From Holophaga sp. (lineage in GTDB: Bacteria > Acidobacteriota > Holophagae > Holophagales > Holophagaceae), in contig JADKBC010000006.1 in NCBI GenBank assembly GCA_016715205.1, positions 62,001 to 126,000 on the forward strand: a stretch of 64,000 nt of DNA. Reading direction: 5' to 3'. Made by a program: the position numbers and the translations under genes. Below, piece after piece: positions 58,364 through 64,000 of the stretch; position 1 is the stretch's first letter, and each line of letters opens with the position of its first letter. The notes beneath the pieces were generated by a model. That model searched no databases. It had not been told where the DNA came from and worked only from the letters and a program-made list of their open reading frames with translations.

Positions 58364-59782
58364 ATCCCACACCTGTTTCAGATTGGTGCCGCCCCGCTGC
58401 ACGGCAGGGCCTGCGATGGTCTTGATCCGCGTGCGCAGGGCTTCCGGCAGGTGCACGGCTGCGCCCAGGGCCTGAACCTGCTGGGGCAAGGGCAGGGTTT
58501 GCCAGTTTTTCTGGAAGGCCGCCACCCAGGTTTCATCCCCCAGGCGTGCCCGGGGTGCCCAACGCCAGATGGCGCCCAGGCCTACCTCTTGGAGGGCGGT
58601 GAGGGCTTCGTGCGCGCGGCCCGAGCGCAGGGCCACCAGGCTGGCGGCTTCGGCGGCCTCGGCCCGGGCGAAGGGATCCGCCAGCAGGTCGAGCAGGATG
58701 GGCAGACAGGTGGCGGTACCCACCTCGCCAAGGGTCGTCACCAGGGCGAATCGGGCGCCCTCGGGGCAATCCTGGAGGGCCTCCAGCAGGTAAGGCTCAT
58801 CTTCGGGGCGGGCAGAGGTGCGCAGGCCTTCGGCGGCAGCCCTGCGACTGCCGACGCCACCGGTCTGAAGGGCGTCGAGGTAGGGGCCCAGCCGCTCCGC
58901 GGCGCCGCGGTCCCGCGCCTTCACGGCGGTCTGGGTGGGGGCTTCCTGATGGTCGAGATGAAAACCCGGAAGGGGTTCTTCGCCCCAGGTGGCGGCTTCG
59001 GCGCGCGCGAGCCAAGCGGCCAACTGATCCCGAAGGGCAGCCATGGAGGGTGTGCGACGGTTGGGATCGGGCGCCAGGGCCTGCATGAGGATGCCCGCAA
59101 GGCCTGGGGGAAACCCGGGGCGCACGGCAGCCGGCGGCAATTGCACCTGACTGTAGGGCTGGCCGGTGCAGAATTCGTACAGGATGGCGCCCATGGCATA
59201 GACATCGCAGCGGCCGTCCACCTTGCGGGGGTCGCCGTGCTGCTCGGGGGCCATGAAACCCACGGTGCCCACCACCATCTGGGAGCGGGTCACCCGGGTG
59301 CCTTCGCCCCCTTCCCACAGACAGACACCAAAATCAGTCACCTTGAGTACGCCATCAGCGCGGAACAACAGATTGCTGGGTTTAAGATCCCGATGGATCA
59401 CCCCGTTTTCATGGGCGTAGGCCAGGGCATCCAGCACGGGCACCATGCGGCGCAGCAGACGGGCCGGAGGCTCGCCCCGACAGTCCTTGACGCTGCCCCC
59501 GGCGAGCAGTTCCATGAGCAGGTAGGGAGTCAGGCCCGCCCGGCCGAAATCCATGACTTCCACCAGGTTGGGGTGGCGCATTTTCTTGAGCACTTCCCCT
59601 TCGCGGAGAAAGCGCCTCACGATTTCAGGATCGGCGGCGGATTCTGGGCGCAAAAACTTGACGGCCAATTGGCGTTCAGGTCGAAAGAGATCCTCGGCCC
59701 GGTGCACAAAGGCCATGCCGCCTTCACCCAGCCGCTCCAGGATCCGAACGGAGCCGATTTTCGTGGGCAGCTGAACGCTCAT
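58355..59782 (-). CDS. Ser/Thr protein kinase with HEAT-like C-terminus
   Basis: 475 residues, start ATG 59782 overlapping the preceding GGDEF gene stop (ATGA). The Hanks kinase domain (~10-270) is complete: GEGGMAFVHRAED, invariant Lys in AVKFL, HRDLKPSNLLF, DFGVCLWEGG, and APEQHGD (APE). A HEAT/armadillo-like region (~320-420, 'RAEAAEAASLVALRSGRAHEALTAL') follows. There is no TM or extracellular domain, so it is cytoplasmic. It is the last gene of an operon with two FHA-GGDEF proteins; the FHA domains may read its phosphothreonine products. Confidence 0.92.
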   Translation of the reverse strand: MSVQLPTKIGSVRILERLGEGGMAFVHRAEDLFRPERQLAVKFLRPESAADPEIVRRFLREGEVLKKMRHPNLVEVMDFGRAGLTPYLLMELLAGGSVKDCRGEPPARLLRRMVPVLDALAYAHENGVIHRDLKPSNLLFRADGVLKVTDFGVCLWEGGEGTRVTRSQMVVGTVGFMAPEQHGDPRKVDGRCDVYAMGAILYEFCTGQPYSQVQLPPAAVRPGFPPGLAGILMQALAPDPNRRTPSMAALRDQLAAWLARAEAATWGEEPLPGFHLDHQEAPTQTAVKARDRGAAERLGPYLDALQTGGVGSRRAAAEGLRTSARPEDEPYLLEALQDCPEGARFALVTTLGEVGTATCLPILLDLLADPFARAEAAEAASLVALRSGRAHEALTALQEVGLGAIWRWAPRARLGDETWVAAFQKNWQTLPLPQQVQALGAAVHLPEALRTRIKTIAGPAVQRGGTNLKQVWDSL

Positions 59783-60735
59783 GGCCACGCGTCGATCTCG
59801 ACCCGGTTGCGCCCGGCGGCCTTGGCACGGTACAGGGCTGCATCGGCCCGGGCCAGAAAAGAAAGTCCCGAAGCATCCCGCTCGGTGAGTTGGGCTACGC
59901 CAAAACAGCAGGTGATGCGCAGGGGCTGGTTCAGCTCGGGGAGCAGAATCTCCGAGGCCTCCAGGTTTTTCCGAAGATCCTCCGCCACGTTGGCTGCTTC
60001 CCGGCCCAGGGTTTCGGGCAGCACCAGCAGGAATTCTTCTCCGCCAATGCGTCCCACCTGATCGCTGGTGCGCAGGCGACCCAGGAGCAGTCCTCCGAAA
60101 AAGCTGAGCACTTCATCGCCTGCAGCGTGACCCCAGTGATCGTTGATCTCCTTGAAGTGGTCCAGATCGCAGAGCACCAGCGATAGGGCCCGGCGATGTC
60201 GGAGCGCAAGGTCCGCATGCTTTTCCAGGAAGCTGAGCACCGTGGCGCGATTGCTGACCCCGGTCAGGGAATCCTTGGTGGTCTGGGTGAGCATGGATTC
60301 GTGGTAGGCGCGCTCCACAGGGTCCAGATGCTTGAGCTTGAAAGCGTGGACACCAATGCGCAGGATGTCGCCCGGGTTCAGGCGGCGCGGATCCGCCGAG
60401 GGATCAAGGCGCTGGCTATTGACGAAGGTGCCGTTGGTGGAATGGAAGTCCTCAATGGAAATGGACCATTGGCCATCGTCATCGATGCCCCGAAAGATCC
60501 GTGCGTGGTGGCGGCTGACTTCGGGTTCGGGCAGGTAGAGATCCGCCTGGGAGGTTCGCCCCACCAGCATTTGTTCGCTGCGCAAGGGAATGAGCTCCCC
60601 GATGGGTTCTCCGGCATAGCGCACCAGGGCCCATTCCTCCTGGTCGACCTGCACAGGGGGCTCGGGAACGGAAGTGTATTGCGTCGCGAGGTCGGTTTCT
60701 GCCGAGTCATCGGGAAGCAGCGGGTCCACGATCAT
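59779..60735 (-). CDS. FHA-GGDEF diguanylate cyclase, copy 2
   Basis: 318 residues. The FHA domain (~30-130; VGRTSQADLYL, SRHHARIF, STNGTFVNSQRL) binds phosphothreonine in known members. The GGDEF domain has the active site GGEEF in RIGGEEFLLVLPET, preceded at the normal spacing by an I-site R-x2-D (RTSD), so product inhibition is likely. It is paralogous to the upstream gene; the two are 37 nt apart. It overlaps the kinase by 4 nt. Confidence 0.93.
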   Translation of the reverse strand: MIVDPLLPDDSAETDLATQYTSVPEPPVQVDQEEWALVRYAGEPIGELIPLRSEQMLVGRTSQADLYLPEPEVSRHHARIFRGIDDDGQWSISIEDFHSTNGTFVNSQRLDPSADPRRLNPGDILRIGVHAFKLKHLDPVERAYHESMLTQTTKDSLTGVSNRATVLSFLEKHADLALRHRRALSLVLCDLDHFKEINDHWGHAAGDEVLSFFGGLLLGRLRTSDQVGRIGGEEFLLVLPETLGREAANVAEDLRKNLEASEILLPELNQPLRITCCFGVAQLTERDASGLSFLARADAALYRAKAAGRNRVEIDAWP

Positions 60736-60772
60736 GGGTTGAGATCCAAAGATCCCCTAGCTTACCGGAAGC

Positions 60773-61744
60773 TCAGGGCTTCCCGGCCGCCTGTACTTGG
60801 TTTCGACCCATGGATTTGGCTTGGTAGAGGGCACCATCGGCGCGGGCCAGCAACATGCCGGCCTCCCGGTCGATGCCAATGCGCTCGGCCACACCCAGGC
60901 TGCAGGTGACGGGAATGGCCAGATCGCCGATGACCTGGGGCGCGGCGGCCAGGGCGGTGCGAATCCGTTCGGCCAAGAACATCGCCCCTTCCATTTCCGT
61001 TTCTGGCAACACCAGCAGGAATTCCTCTCCGCCGATGCGGCCCGCCAGATCGGTGCCCCGAAGATTCTGACGAAGCAGTTCCCCGAAGGCGCTGAGGACA
61101 TGGTCACCTGCCCCATGGCCGTAGGTGTCGTTGATGCGCTTGAAGTGGTCGAGATCGCACATGATCACAGAGAGGGAGCGTCCATGCCGACGGCTGAGGT
61201 CAAACCGGCTCTGGAGATCCGCAAGGATGGCGCCCCGGTTGGCCATGCCCGTAAGGGGGTCCTTGGTGCTCTGGTCGAGCAGGGTTTCGTGAAAGGTGCG
61301 TTCCAACGTATCCATGGCCACCAGTTTAAGGACGTGGCCACCGATGGCCAAACGATCCCCAGGTTGCACCTGCGTCAGCCGTTCGACGGCCTTGCCGTTC
61401 ACAAAGGAGCCGTTGGTGGATTTCAGGTCTTCGAGGGTGAGGGTACCGCCATCCGGGGTGGCTTCCAGCACCAGGCGCCCATGAATTCGACTGACCTCTT
61501 CGTCCAGCAGGGTGATCCCTGCGGCGGGGGATCGACCGATGAGATTCTCGCCCACGGCGATGGGAAACAGCCGCCCCATCTGGGATCCCGCATAGACCAC
61601 TAGCGCATAGCCACACGGCTCTTGCATGGAATCCTCGGGCCTCCGGGCGCGGAGCGTGGTGCTGGACTCACCCATGGCGCTTTCGGGCAGGGTGGGATCC
61701 GGCGCATCGGCATCCTCAGGCCAGGGTCGTGGCGGCACCTGCAT
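60773..61744 (-). CDS. FHA-GGDEF diguanylate cyclase, copy 1
   Basis: 323 residues. An N-terminal acidic stretch is followed by the FHA domain (LIGRSPAAGITL, SRIHGRLV, STNGSFVNG) and a GGDEF domain with 'CDLDHFKRIND', I-site RGTD, and active RIGGEEFLLVLPETEMEG. It should make c-di-GMP and be feedback-inhibited. The start ATG overlaps the upstream gene's stop (ATGA). Sequence similarity to the next gene suggests tandem duplication. Confidence 0.93.
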   Translation of the reverse strand: MQVPPRPWPEDADAPDPTLPESAMGESSTTLRARRPEDSMQEPCGYALVVYAGSQMGRLFPIAVGENLIGRSPAAGITLLDEEVSRIHGRLVLEATPDGGTLTLEDLKSTNGSFVNGKAVERLTQVQPGDRLAIGGHVLKLVAMDTLERTFHETLLDQSTKDPLTGMANRGAILADLQSRFDLSRRHGRSLSVIMCDLDHFKRINDTYGHGAGDHVLSAFGELLRQNLRGTDLAGRIGGEEFLLVLPETEMEGAMFLAERIRTALAAAPQVIGDLAIPVTCSLGVAERIGIDREAGMLLARADGALYQAKSMGRNQVQAAGKP

Positions 61745-62535
61745 CAGGCTTCCTCCAGAAAACAGCTTACGAGGCTTCGGTCATCCTTGCGCCGGGCCAA
61801 GAGAAAAGCCTGACGTTTCACGTTGGCTGCCTCTCGGGTCAACTCCAGGAGGAGATGACCGGTTTTGGCATCGTGGCGCATGCCGGCCACGCCCTTGGAG
61901 GGAATCCGGTACAGCCCGAGCACTTCCAGGTTGCGGATATTCTCGCCGGTGGTCTTCACGAGTTGAAGGCTGTAGCGCATCCAGATGGGCCTGGGCAGGG
62001 TCAGCACATCCTGTCCGATGAAGGCGATGGGCAGCCCAAGGGCCATTTCGAGAGCGCTGTGGGTTACCGCGTTACCGAGGTTCGGGGAGCCACCGCGCAC
62101 CGCAGGGACGGGAAAGGGTTCCTGCAGGGCGCGGGTCGACGTGCGAAAGGCGCCGGTTTCCTCGCGATAACAGGTGGCGCGCCGGGGCAGCGGTGGAATG
62201 CCCACCTGGCGACCCCCGGCTTTGCCAAATACGGGCATGTGGCAGACCACGGCCCCCGTGGACCATTGCTCCCAGCCATCCTCGGCCATCAACCGCCCCT
62301 CGAACACGGTTGAGAGATGGGTGGACAAGACAGGGAAGGCGAGGTTGAGGCCCACTGGTGTGGGACAAAGGGCAAAATTCGGGGCGAGGGCGGCGACGTT
62401 CAGGGTGAGCACCCCCTCGGCGCGCGGAGTGGTGATGGTGGGATCAAAGGCGTGGGTGACGGGAGCCTGGAAGACGCGCCGAAGGGTTTCGGACAAATCC
62501 GAAACCGCCTCCGAGAATTTCCCAAACATCGCCAT
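61744..62535 (-). CDS. Conserved-looking protein of unknown function in the FHA-GGDEF operon
   Basis: 263 residues with no signal peptide or TM. An alpha/beta soluble protein; 'AVCYREETGAF'-type segments and a helical N-terminus (FGKFSEAVSDLSETLRRVF) do not match a family I recognise. It overlaps the following FHA-GGDEF gene by 4 nt (ATGA), so its expression is coupled to the second-messenger enzymes. Confidence 0.65.
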   Translation of the reverse strand: MAMFGKFSEAVSDLSETLRRVFQAPVTHAFDPTITTPRAEGVLTLNVAALAPNFALCPTPVGLNLAFPVLSTHLSTVFEGRLMAEDGWEQWSTGAVVCHMPVFGKAGGRQVGIPPLPRRATCYREETGAFRTSTRALQEPFPVPAVRGGSPNLGNAVTHSALEMALGLPIAFIGQDVLTLPRPIWMRYSLQLVKTTGENIRNLEVLGLYRIPSKGVAGMRHDAKTGHLLLELTREAANVKRQAFLLARRKDDRSLVSCFLEEA

Positions 62536-62541
62536 CGGTCC

Positions 62542-63087
62542 TTAGTCCGGTCGCACCAGGGCCTGCAGGGCGGCGGTGACACGATCCAGGGGCTCCGTCA
62601 GATCCATGTGATACCCGGCCTCCAACAGTTTCAGCGCCGCCGCATCCTGGGTAGGGAGATCCACGGAATTGGCAAAGATCACCCGCAAGGGAGCCGCCCC
62701 TTCAGTCACTTGCAGCAGTACTTCCCGTTGGGAGGCGCGGAACAGCTCCCCGGCTCGGGGCAAGGGGGCTTCCTGGGTCTTTTGGACCGCGAGTACGGGA
62801 CATCGGATATCCGCATTCCACCCGCCAGCCAACTCGGCAGGTTGAAGAATGAACAGGTCCGGAGAACCTTTGATCTCCTTTAGGAGGGTCTTCTGAATAA
62901 CCTCTTCCTTGAGGTGTGGCTCCAGCGCCTTTCCGTAGAGTACTGACTGCAGTTTGGTGGGCGTGATGGGCTCGGTGTAGCGGAAATCCAGGGGAATACC
63001 CGAGGTGTCCGTGAGCAACAAACCGCCGAGGTAGCTGCCGCCCTCCTTCATCGCAACGAAGTACGCAAGTCGTGGGCTTTCGGCCAT
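62542..63087 (-). CDS. Unknown protein, first gene of the kinase/FHA-GGDEF operon
   Basis: 181 residues, soluble. 'GGSYLGGLLLTDTSGIPLDFRYTEPI' is a beta-hairpin followed by helices; the second half holds a short Rossmann-like 'LLQVTEGAAPLRVIFANSVDLP'. No confident family. It begins the minus-strand operon just after the tRNA-Gln region, with 112 nt upstream that would hold the promoter. Confidence 0.65.
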   Translation of the reverse strand: MAESPRLAYFVAMKEGGSYLGGLLLTDTSGIPLDFRYTEPITPTKLQSVLYGKALEPHLKEEVIQKTLLKEIKGSPDLFILQPAELAGGWNADIRCPVLAVQKTQEAPLPRAGELFRASQREVLLQVTEGAAPLRVIFANSVDLPTQDAAALKLLEAGYHMDLTEPLDRVTAALQALVRPD

Positions 63088-63199
63088 GGGGAAACCTCGA
63101 TTTTGGCCAGCATAGCGCCCCCGGGGCCTTGCCGGAACAGTCTTGAGGCTCCGGCCTCTTGTTTTCCGCCCCGGACTGGCTATCCTAAAGGTCGCCGTT

Positions 63200-63273
63200 T
63201 GGGGAATAGGCTAACGGTAAACCAGCGGATTCTGATTCCGCCTTTCTTGGTTCGAATCCAGGTTCCCCAACCA
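63200..63273 (+). tRNA. tRNA-Gln (anticodon CTG)
   Basis: 74 nt with CCA encoded. The 7-bp acceptor stem TGGGGAA/TTCCCCA begins with the U1-A72 pair typical of tRNA-Gln. The anticodon stem GCGGA/TCCGC encloses TTCTGAT with CTG at 63232-63234, and the T-arm has GGTTCGAATCC. It resembles E. coli tRNA-Gln in the D-loop and anticodon arm. Confidence 0.96.
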
Positions 63274-63280
63274 GTCCAGG

Positions 63281-63302
63281 AAGCCCCTTCGGGGGCTTTT
63301 TT
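63281..63302 (+). terminator. Rho-independent terminator after tRNA-Gln
   Basis: AAGCCCC/GGGGCTT stem with a TTCG tetraloop, followed by TTTT, seven nt past the tRNA CCA. Classic intrinsic terminator. Confidence 0.92.
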
Positions 63303-63303
63303 C

Positions 63304-63494
63304 GTGGTGTAGGCCTCCAAACACAGCAGCCCACCGCCAAGCGCTGCTTGGGAATGGATCTATTTCGAGTGCATCCGTCAAGAAACTATCCAAATCCGTT
63401 GAACGAAAATCGGCATTAAACCTTTTGCCGAGGTTGTGCCTCCATCGTTGGTAGGACTGGAAAACCAGAATCCGCAATTCCTTTGGAGGACACC
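63304..63494. other. Intergenic region with no gene found
   Basis: 191 nt between the tRNA terminator and the next gene. No ORF, RNA or repeat was identified; the last 15 nt hold the strong TTGGAGGAC ribosome-binding site of the downstream gene, and a promoter must lie within. Confidence 0.6.
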
Positions 63495-63845
63495 ATGAAC
63501 ATCACCCGCACCGCCCTCGCCTTGGTAGGCCTGCTCATCTCCGGCACCGCGCTGCTGGCCCAGGATCCGGCCCCTTCAACCACGACGCCCCGCCGTGAAA
63601 ACCGCATGGAACGCCGCGCCGACCGGCAGCAGCAGCGCATCGGTCAGGGCGTGCAGAGCGGCCAGCTCACGGCCCGGGAAGCTGCTCGCCTGGAGCGCCG
63701 GGAGGCCAAGATCGATCGTGATATCGCCAAGGCTGAGGCCGACGGCAAGGTCACCAAGAAAGAGGCCGTCAAGATCGAAAAAGAGCAGGACCGCGCCAGC
63801 CGCCGCATTCGCCGTCAGAAGCACGACGGACAGGTCCGGAAGTAA
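63495..63845 (+). CDS. Small secreted basic protein
   Basis: 116 residues starting at ATG 63495 (GGAGG 5 nt upstream). A signal peptide (ALALVGLLISGTALLAQ) is followed by a highly charged helical mature domain with 'GQGVQSGQLTAREAARLERREAKIDR', a repeat-like pattern in which 'G-x-L-T/V-x-x-E-A' recurs at about residues 60 and 88. The pattern resembles small periplasmic proteins seen in many Proteobacteria and Acidobacteria; function unknown. The stop abuts the convergent partial gene. Confidence 0.8.
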   Translation: MNITRTALALVGLLISGTALLAQDPAPSTTTPRRENRMERRADRQQQRIGQGVQSGQLTAREAARLERREAKIDRDIAKAEADGKVTKKEAVKIEKEQDRASRRIRRQKHDGQVRK

Positions 63846-64000
63846 TTACAGCTCCACGAGTTCAACGTTTCCAAGGGCTTCGCCCAGAAAGCGCTCGCCA
63901 ACCTCGCGCAAACGGTTGCTGGCATCCGTCAGCAGAATGCGCAAGGGGCCGCGGGCGCTTTCGGTGCGATAACCGAGGTTGCCCTTCAGCAGGTTATCCA
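63846..64000 (-). CDS. murI: 3' end of a probable glutamate racemase
   Basis: The window holds the final ~51 codons of a minus-strand gene. The C-terminal pattern 'ILLTDASNRLREVGERFLGE...VELVEL' matches the last helix and strand of glutamate racemases (MurI), which make D-glutamate for murein. The catalytic cysteines lie outside the window, so the call rests only on the tail. The rest of the gene is past position 64000. Confidence 0.6.
   Translation of the reverse strand, partial: DNLLKGNLGYRTESARGPLRILLTDASNRLREVGERFLGEALGNVELVEL

Noticed and set aside
1..64000. CRISPR arrays, IS elements, prophage or rRNA
   Set aside because: No regularly spaced repeats, transposase or phage motifs, or rRNA-like stretches were seen. 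Base use looks even throughout.

Overview
The window is 64 kb of gene-dense, high-GC bacterial chromosome. It has short intergenic gaps, many 1 to 4 nt stop/start overlaps, one tRNA, and no insertion sequence, prophage, CRISPR array or rRNA. The gene content indicates a Gram-negative cell: an outer-membrane porin, an LPS heptose kinase, complex I subunits and ETF-ubiquinone oxidoreductase. Ser/Thr kinase/FHA/GGDEF signalling, a bacterial XPB helicase, a roadblock protein and HEAT/PEGA/TPR envelope proteins fit an Acidobacteriota member, perhaps Holophagae (Geothrix/Holophaga-like). That placement is an inference from gene content only; no search was possible.

Layout. 1-13 kb: mutL, then a minus-strand block made of a HEAT/pseudo-receiver protein that looks split by a frameshift, a TPR/NHL-type lipid- or envelope-facing protein, a PEGA-PDZ-TPR protein, a small membrane protein, aroA, and a sigma-54 activator with a very long N-terminus. 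13-16 kb: roadblock protein, CNT nucleoside transporter, EamA transporter, small secreted protein. 16-25 kb: complex I genes in two separated minus-strand blocks (nuoABCD and nuoEF), with CDGSH, YceI, MarR, MFS and porin genes between them. 25-35 kb: SPOR protein, asnS, and a compact six-gene chemosensory-type locus (FHA-GAF-cyclase, PilZ-CheY, FliM-tailed CheZ-like protein, triple CheW, CheA, CheW-CheZ fusion). 35-45 kb: rimO, pgpA, a secreted tandem retropepsin-like protein, XPB helicase and its divergent partner, an ECF sigma/anti-sigma pair, a family 4 uracil-DNA glycosylase, a PilZ protein. 45-58 kb: rplI, hup with a duplicated tail, a fusion of an L,D-transpeptidase domain to a Mur ligase, holB, tmk, hldA, a Trm112-like gene, ETF-QO, a PTPS-like protein, lepB, murA, prs. 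58-64 kb: a five-gene minus-strand signalling operon (two unknown proteins, two FHA-GGDEF cyclases, a Ser/Thr kinase), tRNA-Gln, a small secreted basic protein, and the 3' end of a probable murI.

The best candidates for something undescribed are three. First, the chemosensory locus, where two different proteins carry the CheZ D-x3-Q phosphatase signature, one fused to CheW and one headed by a FliM-like CheY-binding peptide, beside a PilZ-CheY reading frame that holds a second internal start for free CheY. Second, the signal-peptide-less YkuD/Mur-ligase fusion, which may couple murein-peptide trimming to ligation. Third, the kinase-FHA-GGDEF operon, which may place c-di-GMP synthesis under phosphothreonine control. 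Two PilZ proteins and two GGDEF proteins with intact I-sites make c-di-GMP a recurring theme of the window.
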